Shown here: positions 8,100-15,299 of the stretch, piece after piece
Layout of the letters: every line of letters begins with the position of its first letter
How positions within the stretch are numbered: position 1 is the first letter of the stretch
NCBI RefSeq assembly: GCF_014645835.1
Contig: NZ_BMMM01000002.1
Coordinates: forward strand, 475,798 to 539,797
DNA from: Streptomyces albiflavescens
GTDB taxonomy: Bacteria; Actinomycetota; Actinomycetes; Streptomycetales; Streptomycetaceae
Direction: 5' to 3'
DNA length: 64,000 bases
The notes under the pieces: generated by a model
Databases searched by the model: none
What the model saw: only the letters and a program-made list of their open reading frames with translations
Told to the model about the DNA's origin: nothing
Program-made: the position numbers and the translations under genes

Positions 8100-8352
8100 G
8101 CTCCGCCTCCTCGTAGCTCGCCCCCCGACGGCCGTGCCGGAGAGGGTTCGAGCCCACCATCCGCGTGGTGAGGGTGTCAACGAGAGTGGCCCAAGTGCCC
8201 TGTTTACCCCAATCCGGAGGTGCGACATGGGGGCAGAATGTGACCAGAAGCACGTTGTTCGTCCGCGTACGTCTGCGATCGCGCCCGCTGGGTAGGGCTG
8301 CGGTATCCCGCCAGACAGGTCCAAGACCGCCAGACTCGACAAGGAGGCCCCC
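8100..8352. other. Divergent region upstream of GH84 and malQ genes
   Basis: About 250 bases separate the GH84 start from the small peptide gene. Minus-strand TTGACA (8180-8175) could be a -35 element for the glycosidase. A 22-codon frame with its own ribosome site (8227-8295) lies inside. The partial palindrome GGTCCAAGACC at 8318-8328 is noted, but it is not a good DasR site. Confidence 0.4.
8227..8295 (+). CDS. Possible 22-residue upstream ORF
   Basis: ATG 8227 follows GGAGG (8216-8220) at a spacing of six and opens a short frame beginning MGAECDQKHVVRPR and ending at TAG 8293-8295. It lies 57 bases before the GTG of the next small gene. No family is known. The good ribosome site is the only positive evidence, so it may be a leader ORF or chance. 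Confidence 0.25.
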   Translation: MGAECDQKHVVRPRTSAIAPAG

Positions 8353-8592
8353 GTGGCCGCATCGGCACACCTTCTGCTCTCGGCCCTCTCCAAACGCGAG
8401 ACGGATATGTCCGTCGAACCCGAAGGCGCCCATCTGTGCCTGCTCAGCGCGGAAGGCGCCTGCGCGGAGGCTCCGCTGACCAGTGAACCCCCGCTGCCCG
8501 ACGCCGAACCGCTCACCAGCGAGCCGCCGCTGGCAGACGCCGCGCACCTGACGAGCGAGCCGACCTCCACCGGCGCCGCCTCGGGGATCTAG
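8353..8592 (+). CDS. Small acidic peptide with LTSEP repeats, upstream of malQ
   Basis: A 79-residue product with no recognised family. AAGGAGG at 8341-8347 precedes GTG 8353; an internal ATG at 8407 is an alternative start. After an N-terminal part containing SALSKRETDMSVEPEG and two cysteines (HLCLLSAEGAC), the C-terminal half repeats LTSEPPLPDAEP, LTSEPPLADAAH and LTSEPTS. The stop is followed immediately by the malQ ATG, so the two are co-transcribed. No transmembrane helix or clear signal peptide is present. It could be a small regulatory protein or a modified peptide precursor, but no modification enzyme is nearby. Confidence 0.6.
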   Translation: MAASAHLLLSALSKRETDMSVEPEGAHLCLLSAEGACAEAPLTSEPPLPDAEPLTSEPPLADAAHLTSEPTSTGAASGI

Positions 8593-10740
8593 ATGGCGCC
8601 ACCCCGGCCCGCCGACCCGCCGCAGACGACGCCTTCGACACCCCTGTCCCGGCTCGCCGAACTGCGCGGCGTCGCCACCTCCTACAGCCCGTCCCCGGAC
8701 CGTACGGTCGCGGCCTCGGACACGGCGCTCGTCGCGGCCCTGGCGGCACTCGGCGTCGACGCGAGCACCCCGGACGCCGTGAGCGCCGCCCTCGCAGCGC
8801 AGGAGGCCGAGGTGAGCGAGCGGCTGCTGCCGCCGACGGTGGTGTGCTGGGACGGCAGCGCCCCCGCCGAGCTGGCCGAACTGCCGAAGGGCACCCGGCT
8901 GCGCATCACGACCGAACAGGGCGAGACCCGCGCCTCGGCCGAACAACTCCCGCCCGGCGTCCATGCGTTGCGCGCCACCGCCCCCGACGGCCGCACTGCC
9001 GACGCCCACCTCGTCGTCGCGCCCGCCCGGCTGCCCACGCCGCCCGGACGCACGTACGGCCTCCTCGTCCAGCTCTACTCGCTGCTGTCCCAGCGCTCCT
9101 GGGGCATGGGCGACCTCGGCGACCTCGCCGAACTGACCGCCTGGGCCGGCCGTGCGCTCGGCGCCGGATTCGTGCAGGTCAACCCGCTGCACGCGGCCGT
9201 ACCCGGCACTCCCACCGACCCCTCCCCCTACCGGCCCTCCTCCCGCCGCTTCCCCGACCCGGTGCACCTGCGGGTCGAGGACATCCCCGAGTTCGCGTAC
9301 GTCGACGAGCCCGACCGGGTGCTTACGCTGCTGGAGCGCGCCGAGCGGCTGCGCGAATCCGTGCTGCGCAAGGGCGCGTTGATCGACCGCGACGCCGTGT
9401 GGGAGCTCAAGCGCGAGGCGCTGGAACTGGTGCGCGCCGTGCCGCTCGGGCCCGGCAGACGGGCCGCGTACGTCGACTTCCTCGCCGAGGAGGGTGAGGC
9501 CCTGGAGGACCACGCCACCTGGTGCGCGCTCGCCGAGGTGTACGGCCCCGACTGGCGGCGGTGGCCCGAGGGACTGCGCGACCCCCGCTCGCCGGAAACC
9601 GCCCGGGCCCGCGGTGAGTTGATGGACCGCGTCGACTTCCACACCCGTCTCGCCTGGCTCACCGACGCCCAACTCGCCACCGCCCAGCGCTCGGCGCGCG
9701 ACGCGGGGATGGCGGTGGGGCTGGTGCACGATCTCGCCGTCGGGGTGCACCCGGACGGTGCCGACGCCTGGGCCCAGCAGGAGTACTTCGCGGCCGGCAT
9801 GTCCGTCGGCGCGCCCCCGGACGCCTTCAACGCGCGCGGCCAGGACTGGGGCCTGCCGCCCTGGCGACCGGACCGGCTGGCCGCGTCCGGCTACGCCCCG
9901 TACCGCCGCCTCCTGCGCGCTCTCTTCCGGCACGCGGGCGCCCTGCGCATCGACCACGTCATGGGCCTGTTCCGGCTCTGGTGGATCCCGCAGGGCCGGC
10001 CGCCCACGGAAGGCACATACGTCCGTTACGACGCCGAGGCGATGCTCGCGGTCCTGGTGCTGGAGGCGTCGCGCGCCGGGGCGCTGGTCATCGGCGAGGA
10101 CCTCGGCACCGTGGAGCCGGGCGTGCGCGAGACGCTGCGGGCGCACGGGGTGCTCGGCACGTCGGTGCTGTGGTTCGAACGCGACTGGGACGGTGACGGG
10201 CTCCCCCTGCCCCCCGAGCGCTGGCGGGCCGACTGCCTGGCCACCGCCACCACCCACGACCTGCCGCCCACCGCCGCCCGGCTCACCGGCGACCACGTCG
10301 AACTCCGGGACCGGCTCGGCCTGTTGACCGGCTCCCTGGAGGAGGAACGAGCGGCGGCCGCCGCGGACACGGGGGAGTGGCTGACGCTGCTCACCCGGCT
10401 CGGGCTGCTGTGGGGCGCGAGCGGTGGGTGCCCCGCGGATTCGGAGGAGGCCGAGATCCAGGCCGTGCACCGGTTCCTGCTGCTGACCCCGGCCCGCATG
10501 ATCGGCGTCTGGCTCCCGGACGCGATCGGCGACCGGCGCCCGCAGAACCTCCCCGGCACCTGGGACCAGTACCCCAACTGGCGCCTGCCCATCGCTGACG
10601 CCGAGGGCCGCCCGGTGACGCTGGAGGAACTGGCCGCGTCGCCCCGGCTGCACGCGCTGCTCGAAGTGGTGCGGGCCGGGGCGCGGACCGGAGGCGGCAG
10701 GCGCGCACGTGGCGGCGGAGACGGTCACGCCGGGCGCTGA
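8593..10740 (+). CDS. malQ: 4-alpha-glucanotransferase (amylomaltase), GH77
   Basis: Cytoplasmic disproportionating enzyme that transfers alpha-1,4-glucan segments between maltodextrins in glycogen and maltose metabolism. The 715-residue length is normal for actinobacterial MalQ, which has an extra N-terminal domain of about 150 residues. Catalytic motifs are visible: nucleophile D454 in RIDHVMGLFRLWWIP, acid/base E502 in VIGEDLGTVEP, and D556 in TTHDLPPTAARLTG. QLYSLLSQRSWGMGDLGDL and FVQVNPLHA are also typical. It begins directly after the small repeat-peptide gene. The C-terminus is Gly/Arg-rich (GGGRRARGGGDGHAGR) and is not part of the catalytic fold. Confidence 0.96.
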   Translation: MAPPRPADPPQTTPSTPLSRLAELRGVATSYSPSPDRTVAASDTALVAALAALGVDASTPDAVSAALAAQEAEVSERLLPPTVVCWDGSAPAELAELPKGTRLRITTEQGETRASAEQLPPGVHALRATAPDGRTADAHLVVAPARLPTPPGRTYGLLVQLYSLLSQRSWGMGDLGDLAELTAWAGRALGAGFVQVNPLHAAVPGTPTDPSPYRPSSRRFPDPVHLRVEDIPEFAYVDEPDRVLTLLERAERLRESVLRKGALIDRDAVWELKREALELVRAVPLGPGRRAAYVDFLAEEGEALEDHATWCALAEVYGPDWRRWPEGLRDPRSPETARARGELMDRVDFHTRLAWLTDAQLATAQRSARDAGMAVGLVHDLAVGVHPDGADAWAQQEYFAAGMSVGAPPDAFNARGQDWGLPPWRPDRLAASGYAPYRRLLRALFRHAGALRIDHVMGLFRLWWIPQGRPPTEGTYVRYDAEAMLAVLVLEASRAGALVIGEDLGTVEPGVRETLRAHGVLGTSVLWFERDWDGDGLPLPPERWRADCLATATTHDLPPTAARLTGDHVELRDRLGLLTGSLEEERAAAAADTGEWLTLLTRLGLLWGASGGCPADSEEAEIQAVHRFLLLTPARMIGVWLPDAIGDRRPQNLPGTWDQYPNWRLPIADAEGRPVTLEELAASPRLHALLEVVRAGARTGGGRRARGGGDGHAGR

Positions 10741-10799
10741 GACCTCCGTACGGCACCCCCGGGCGCGCGACTCATTCAGGTGTTCGCTACGTTTGCACC

Positions 10800-11039
10800 G
10801 TGGACAAGAAGAACGCCCTGCGCGCCGGCGCCCTGGCCGCCGGTACGACGCTGATGATGCTGCTCATGTCGTCCCCCGCGCTCGCGCTGACCCGCGACGA
10901 CGGTGACGACCCCGGCAACGGCCTGAGCGTGGTCGACACGCTGGGCCTGTACGTCGTGGCGCCGATCCTGCTGTTCCTGATCATCGCCGGCCTCGTGATG
11001 GTCCTGGACAAGTCCGACAGGCCGGCGAAGCAGGGCTGA
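10800..11039 (+). CDS. Small single-pass or two-pass membrane protein
   Basis: A 79-residue protein of unknown function. Residues 7-30 (LRAGALAAGTTLMMLLMSSPALA) form a signal-like hydrophobic segment ending in an AxA-type site. A second helix, LYVVAPILLFLIIAGLVMVL, spans about 49-70, followed by a short basic tail. The frame starts at GTG 10800 without a ribosome site. A TACGTT -10-like box at 10787-10792 would place the transcript start at or near the GTG, so a leaderless message is likely. Small proteins of this layout are common in streptomycetes. Confidence 0.7.
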   Translation: MDKKNALRAGALAAGTTLMMLLMSSPALALTRDDGDDPGNGLSVVDTLGLYVVAPILLFLIIAGLVMVLDKSDRPAKQG

Positions 11040-11092
11040 GCCCGGCACGGCTCACCCGGCATTCCCCGGCTTTCCCCGGCTCTTTCTCTTTC

Positions 11093-11138
11093 CGTCGAGG
11101 GAGTCCGCGCACCGCAGGGTGCGCGGACTCCCTCGACG
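11093..11138. terminator. Bidirectional terminator, 21-bp perfect stem
   Basis: A perfect 21-base stem (11093-11113 with 11118-11138) closes on a 4-base loop, with core GAGGGAGTCCGCGCACC. It sits between the convergent small membrane protein and TetR genes, so it probably serves both. Confidence 0.85.
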
Positions 11139-11173
11139 TGTTTGTGCGCGCAGCGAGGTGTCTTTGCGCGTAC

Positions 11174-11785
11174 TCAAGGATTCGGCGCCGTCAGATACCG
11201 CTGCACCGTCGGCCCCAGCCACGCCACGATCTCCTGGCGGTGCAGGGCGACGGCCGGCTCGATCCGCAGGACGTAGCGGGCGAGCGCGAGCCCGAGCAGT
11301 TGTGAGGCGCACAGCGCTGCCCGTGTCGGCGCCTGCTCGGGGTCGGGGCAGGTGCGCTGGACGACCGGGGAGAGCTGGTCCCTGAAGATGCCCTGCATGC
11401 GTTCGGCACCGGTCTGGTTGGTGACGCCGACCCGGAGCATCGCGGTGAGCACCTCGTTCTCCTCCCAGAGGTCCAGGAAGTGGCTCACCAGGACCCGGCC
11501 CACGTCGTGCGGGTCGACGGCCGCCGGGTCGGGCAGCCGCAGATCGACGTCCAGCACGGCCGCGAACAGCCCCTCCTTCGAGCCGTAGTAGCGCATCACC
11601 ATCGACGGATCGATCCGCGCGTCCTTGGCGATGGCGCGGATGGTGGCGCGCTCGTAGCCGTCGGCCGCGAAGCGCTCCCGGGCGGCGGCGAGGATCGCGG
11701 TGCGGGTGGCGTCGGAGCGGCGGGGCGCGGGCGCGTCGGCCGCCGCCGGTGCCGACGCGGGCGCGGGGTGGTTCTTGAGTGGCAT
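11174..11785 (-). CDS. TetR-family transcriptional regulator
   Basis: Predicted repressor of 203 residues controlling itself and the divergent flavin monooxygenase gene. The N-terminal helix-turn-helix is clear: RTAILAAARERFAADGYERATIRAIAKDARIDPSMVMRYYGSKEGLFAAV. A C-terminal ligand and dimerisation domain follows (DPHDVGRVLVSHFLDLWEE and LGLALARYVLRIEP). ATG 11785 gives a normal-length N-terminal arm; an upstream in-frame ATG at 11809 would begin inside the operator array. No ribosome site is evident for either. The intergenic region contains at least four related palindromes that match a TetR operator layout. Confidence 0.9.
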   Translation of the reverse strand: MPLKNHPAPASAPAAADAPAPRRSDATRTAILAAARERFAADGYERATIRAIAKDARIDPSMVMRYYGSKEGLFAAVLDVDLRLPDPAAVDPHDVGRVLVSHFLDLWEENEVLTAMLRVGVTNQTGAERMQGIFRDQLSPVVQRTCPDPEQAPTRAALCASQLLGLALARYVLRIEPAVALHRQEIVAWLGPTVQRYLTAPNP

Positions 11786-11898
11786 GCCAACAACCGTAGG
11801 CCAACACATGTTGACAGTCCAGCGATGTCAACCTATGTTGGCAAACAAGCGTTGGCCAACAAGTGTTGGCAAGCGGGCGCTGGTCAGCAGGCGCTGAC
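11786..11898. promoter_or_regulatory. Array of TetR-type operator palindromes
   Basis: Five sites share the form of 6-base half-sites around a 4-base spacer. They are GCCAAC-aacc-GTAGGC (11786-11801), GCCAAC-acat-GTTGAC (11800-11815), GTCAAC-ctat-GTTGGC (11827-11842), GCCAAC-aagt-GTTGGC (11855-11870, perfect) and GTCAGC-aggc-GCTGAC (11883-11898, perfect, with two more paired bases on each side). Centres of the last four are 27, 28 and 28 bases apart. The array fills the space between the divergent tetR-like and monooxygenase genes. Confidence 0.75.
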
Positions 11899-11926
11899 CA
11901 ATGGGCGTTGGCACCAGGAGGCCGCC

Positions 11927-13468
11927 ATGAACGGCAACACGCGGAACACGCGAAACGTGCACAACATCGAAACCATGGGCACCACGGGAAACACGGGAGT
12001 CGCGGAAGTCGTGCGCATGCGAACCCTGAAGGCCGTCCCACCCGGCAGCGTCATCGTCGTCGGCTCCGGCCCCACCGGGTTGCTGCTGGCCGGCGACCTC
12101 GCCACCGCCGGCGTCCCCGTCACCCTCGTCGAGAAGCGTCCGCACAAGATCAGCAACCTCTCCCGCGCCTTTGTCCTGCACGCCCGCACCCTGGAGCAGC
12201 TCGACGCCCGCGGTCTCGCCGACGGCCTGGAGCGCAAGGGGCAAGCCCTCGACCGCATCCGTCTCTTCGGCGGGCTCACCGTCGCGCTCGACACGCTCCC
12301 CTCCCGTTTCAACCAGCTCCTGGTGATCCCGCAGTACGAGGTGGAGAAGGCGTTGCAGCGGCGGGCGGAAGACGCCGGAGTGCGGTTCGTGTACGAGACC
12401 GAGGTGACCGGGCTGAGTCAGGACGCGGACGGGGTGATCCTTGAAGTCCGCGGCAGGGAAGGCGAGTCGGGGCAGTTGCGCGCCGCGTACGTCGTCGGGA
12501 CGGACGGGATGCGGAGTGCGGTGCGCGCGGCAGTCGGGCTGTCGTTCCCCGGCAAGTCGGTCATCCGGTCCGTCGTTCTCGCGGACGTGCGGCTCGACGA
12601 GGAGCCGGAGTCGGTGCTGACCGCCGACGCCGTCGGCGATGCCTTCGCCTTCATCGCGCCCTTCGGCGACGGCTACTACCGGGTGATCGGCTGGCATCGG
12701 GGCCGCGACGTCCCCGACAGTGAGCCGCTGGAACTCGACGAGGTCAAGGAGATCGCCCGGCTCGCCCTCGGCCGCGACTACGGCATGCGCGACGCCCGCT
12801 GGATGTCCCGTTTCCACAGCGACGAGCGCCAGGCGCCCGCCTACCGCGTGGGTCGCGTCTTCCTGGCCGGGGACGCCGCTCACGTGCACACCCCGGCCGG
12901 CGGCCAGGGCATGAACACCGGCCTCCAGGACGCGGCGAACCTCAGCTGGAAGCTGGCCCTGGTCGTCAACGGCCATGCCGACACCGCCCTGTTGGACACC
13001 TACCAGGCCGAGCGCCACCCCGTCGGCAAGTCCGTGCTGCGCAGCAGCGGCGGCATCGTGCGACTCGCGATGGCCAAACGCCCCTGGACGCTGGCGCTGC
13101 GCGCCGGGCTCACCACCTTCCTCAACCATGTCGGCCCCGCCCGTCGCAAGGCGGCGGGTCAGATCACGGGCATCGGGTACGCGTACGGGGCGCCGCGGGG
13201 CTCGCACCGCCTGACCGGCACCCGCGTCCCGGACGTCGCCCTCGAAATCGGCCGGCTCTACGAGGCCCTGCGCGGCGGCCGGTTCGTCCTGATCACTCCG
13301 GAGGCGTACGACGACCGGCAGGACCGCAAGGACCGGCTGACCGTGGAACGGTGGGCGGGCGACCGCCGTACGACCGTCCTGGTGCGCCCCGACGGATACG
13401 TGGCCTGGGCGGCCGAATCCGCCGACCCGGCCGCGATCGAGGCCGCGGTTGCCGCGCACGTGGGATGA
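11927..13468 (+). CDS. FAD-dependent monooxygenase (PheA/TetX class)
   Basis: Flavoprotein aromatic hydroxylase-like enzyme of 513 residues; the substrate is unknown, but the family hydroxylates phenols, polyketides and antibiotics using NAD(P)H and O2. The dinucleotide-binding motif is VIVVGSGPTGLLLAGDLATAG at about 41-61, the second FAD motif is GTDGMRSAVRAA, and the GD motif is VFLAGDAAHVHTPAGGQGMNTG, followed by DAANLSWKLALV. The extra C-terminal thioredoxin-like region seen in PheA relatives is present (DRLTVERWAGDRRTTVLVRPDGYVAWAAE). ATG 11927 has AGGAGG at 11916-11921. Divergence from the TetR gene with shared operators suggests induction by its substrate or a related compound. Confidence 0.92.
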   Translation: MNGNTRNTRNVHNIETMGTTGNTGVAEVVRMRTLKAVPPGSVIVVGSGPTGLLLAGDLATAGVPVTLVEKRPHKISNLSRAFVLHARTLEQLDARGLADGLERKGQALDRIRLFGGLTVALDTLPSRFNQLLVIPQYEVEKALQRRAEDAGVRFVYETEVTGLSQDADGVILEVRGREGESGQLRAAYVVGTDGMRSAVRAAVGLSFPGKSVIRSVVLADVRLDEEPESVLTADAVGDAFAFIAPFGDGYYRVIGWHRGRDVPDSEPLELDEVKEIARLALGRDYGMRDARWMSRFHSDERQAPAYRVGRVFLAGDAAHVHTPAGGQGMNTGLQDAANLSWKLALVVNGHADTALLDTYQAERHPVGKSVLRSSGGIVRLAMAKRPWTLALRAGLTTFLNHVGPARRKAAGQITGIGYAYGAPRGSHRLTGTRVPDVALEIGRLYEALRGGRFVLITPEAYDDRQDRKDRLTVERWAGDRRTTVLVRPDGYVAWAAESADPAAIEAAVAAHVG

Positions 13469-13520
13469 GGGGAGTCGCGCACGTGGGGTGAGGGAGGACG
13501 CGCCCTCGTCGATCGCCTCG

Positions 13521-13557
13521 GAGGCCGGGGAGAGGGAAGTCTGCCCATCCCGGCCTC
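13521..13557. terminator. Hairpin between convergent genes
   Basis: GAGGCCGGG (13521-13529) pairs with CCCGGCCTC (13549-13557) between the monooxygenase and protease stops. The loop is long at 19 bases, so this is a moderate candidate. Confidence 0.5.
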
Positions 13558-13573
13558 TTCAGGGGCCGCGGAG

Positions 13574-14446
13574 CTACGGCAGCTTCACGAATGGCGAGAG
13601 GAACGCGCGGGCGCCGGGCGTGTCCAGGCGGTACGACACGTTCGTCGCGTAGCACGGGGTGTCGCCCGTGATCGTGGTGGCGGCCAGAACATTCTTGCCG
13701 CCGATCACCGCAAAGTTGGGGCCACCCGAATCGCCGTAGCAGGCGCCACCGTTGCCCTGCGGCGCCGTCATGGCCAGACGCACCCACGCGTTGTTGAGGG
13801 CGTTGAACGTGACGGGCGCCTTCATGCGGACGCCGCCGCCGGGGTGGGTCTGACCGCCGGGGCCGTTCACGGCCTCCTGGGTGCCGTACCCCGCGACGAA
13901 CCAGTCGGTCGAGTTCAGCCCCTGCGGACCGAGCGCACCGAGCTGGCCGGCGGTCGGCAGCGTCGCCGGTGTGAAGGTCCAGCGGGCCTTGGTCTTCGCG
14001 GCGGGTAGCTCGATCACCGAGATGTCGTGCGGGTCGGACGCGGGCCCGGGATAGTCGGGGTGCGTGTGGGCGGTGCCCTGGACGGCGACGGCGTTCGCCT
14101 GTGCGGCCGGGTCGCCCGGGTACTTCTTGGCGGCGGCGTCGAGCCCGGATTGCACGTCCTGGTCCAGCGACACGTAGAACTTCACGTTGGCCGGCCAGTC
14201 GGTGGTGCAATGCGCGGCCGTCAGGAACGTGTCCGTGTCGATCATGGTGCCGGAGCAGACCCAGTCGACCCGGTCCGGGGTGGCGGGGTCGTCGTCGTTG
14301 TCCCACGTGGCGACGAGCGCGCCGACCTCGGTGCGCTCGGGGGCGGGCATCGCGTTGTAGGAGTTGATGGCCGAGGACGGCAGTGCGGTGGTGAGCACGG
14401 CCGCACAGGCTGCCGCGGTGACGGCGGTGGCGCGTATGGCTGACAA
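13574..14446 (-). CDS. Secreted trypsin-like serine protease (S1)
   Basis: Extracellular endopeptidase of the chymotrypsin fold, 290 residues. The N-terminus (MSAIRATAVTAAACAAVLTTALPSSA) is a signal peptide. The catalytic triad can be placed at H79 (FLTAAHC), D141 (DPHDISVIEL) and S240 (GGACYGDSGGPNF). Cysteine pairs flank His and Ser as in the family. TTG 14446 is the start in this frame, with AAGGGG about ten bases upstream. There is no obvious activating pro-segment longer than about 20 residues. It stands alone, and its role is probably nutrient release. Confidence 0.88.
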   Translation of the reverse strand: MSAIRATAVTAAACAAVLTTALPSSAINSYNAMPAPERTEVGALVATWDNDDDPATPDRVDWVCSGTMIDTDTFLTAAHCTTDWPANVKFYVSLDQDVQSGLDAAAKKYPGDPAAQANAVAVQGTAHTHPDYPGPASDPHDISVIELPAAKTKARWTFTPATLPTAGQLGALGPQGLNSTDWFVAGYGTQEAVNGPGGQTHPGGGVRMKAPVTFNALNNAWVRLAMTAPQGNGGACYGDSGGPNFAVIGGKNVLAATTITGDTPCYATNVSYRLDTPGARAFLSPFVKLP

Positions 14447-14550
14447 AAGAACTACCCCTTCTACAGGTGGGAGTGGGCGTTCTCCTGTGGGAGGTGGGCC
14501 AAGTGAAGCGCCTGGGGCGGGCTACGACAAGAGCGCGCCCCATCCCGGCG

Positions 14551-14592
14551 TCAGCCGTCAGCCGTCAGCCGTCAGCCGTCAGCCGTCAGCCG
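14551..14592. repeat. Heptanucleotide tandem repeat, six copies
   Basis: TCAGCCG is repeated six times without error, then decays into ACGGCCGACGGCGG. It lies in the roughly 200-base gap between the protease promoter and the MarR gene. No gene is seen in the gap. Confidence 0.95.
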
Positions 14593-14655
14593 ACGGCCGA
14601 CGGCGGAGTGCGAAGTGTGGAGTGCGGAGGGCTGATACGGGAGCAGAGGGGCGCC

Positions 14656-15162
14656 CTAGTGCTCGGGCGCCTGAGTCCCAGCCAGCAACTCCCTCAGCAG
14701 GTCGGCCAGTTGGGTGGACCGTTCGGCGTCGAGGGTGTTCAGCGCCTCTGTCTGGGCGGCGAGGCCCGCGCCGACCGCCTCGTCGATGAGCGTCAACCCC
14801 TTCTCGGTCAGGGTCACTTGCAGGCCCCGTCGGTCGTGCGGGTCGGGGGAGCGGCGCAGCAGGCCGGCCCGTTCCAGCTTGTCGAGGCGGCCGGTCATGC
14901 CGCCCGTGGTGAGCATGAGCGTCGCCGACAGCTGTCGGGGTGAGAGCGTGTACGGGGCGTCCGAGCGGCGCAGCGTCGCCAGCACGTCGAACTCCCCGCG
15001 CGCGATGCCGTAGCGCGCGTACGCCTTCTCCATCCGGTCGCCCATCGCCCGCGAGATCCGGAAGATCCGTCCGAAGACCTCCATCGCGGCGGTGTCGAGG
15101 TCCGGCCGGACGGCGGCCCACTGCTCGATGATCGCGTCGACGGGATCCTTGGGGGTGCTCAT
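14656..15162 (-). CDS. MarR-family transcriptional regulator
   Basis: A 168-residue winged-helix regulator that probably represses the divergent EamA exporter gene. The core helices are visible in EFDVLATLRRSDAPYTLSPRQLSATLMLTTGGMTGRLDKLERAGLLRRSPDPHDRRGLQVTL, where the DxRD/R wing of MarR proteins is clear. ATG 15162 begins MSTPKDPVDAI. The frame extends to 15258 through the operator region, which would add an unlikely N-terminus. An 11-bp-arm inverted repeat and two related half-sites lie upstream. Confidence 0.9.
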   Translation of the reverse strand: MSTPKDPVDAIIEQWAAVRPDLDTAAMEVFGRIFRISRAMGDRMEKAYARYGIARGEFDVLATLRRSDAPYTLSPRQLSATLMLTTGGMTGRLDKLERAGLLRRSPDPHDRRGLQVTLTEKGLTLIDEAVGAGLAAQTEALNTLDAERSTQLADLLRELLAGTQAPEH

Positions 15163-15195
15163 GGGGCGAGTATCCGCCGAAGATCGGTTGCCCGC

Positions 15196-15255
15196 AAGAA
15201 AGTAGATCAGCGAGAAGTAGCTTGACAGAAAGTAGCTTGCAGCTAAGCTACTTTC
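15196..15255. promoter_or_regulatory. Candidate MarR operator region
   Basis: GAAAGTAGCTT (15228-15238) and AAGCTACTTTC (15245-15255) form a perfect inverted repeat with a 6-base spacer. Two more copies of the half-site lie nearby: AAGAAAGTAGA near 15197-15207 and AGAAGTAGCTT near 15213-15223. The region is A/T-rich and lies between the divergent marR-like and EamA genes. Confidence 0.7.
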
Positions 15256-15299
15256 CATCGACCTGCTCCCTGCTGGTCTCGTCGAAACCGGGTGCCCTC

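Noticed and set aside
8318..8328. GGTCCAAGACC as a DasR (dre) site for the GH84 gene
   Set aside because: It has an extra base in the centre and lies on the malQ side, about 220 bases from the glycosidase start.
14551..14592. Heptamer repeat considered as coding
   Set aside because: No start and ribosome site fit, and it lies in a promoter region.
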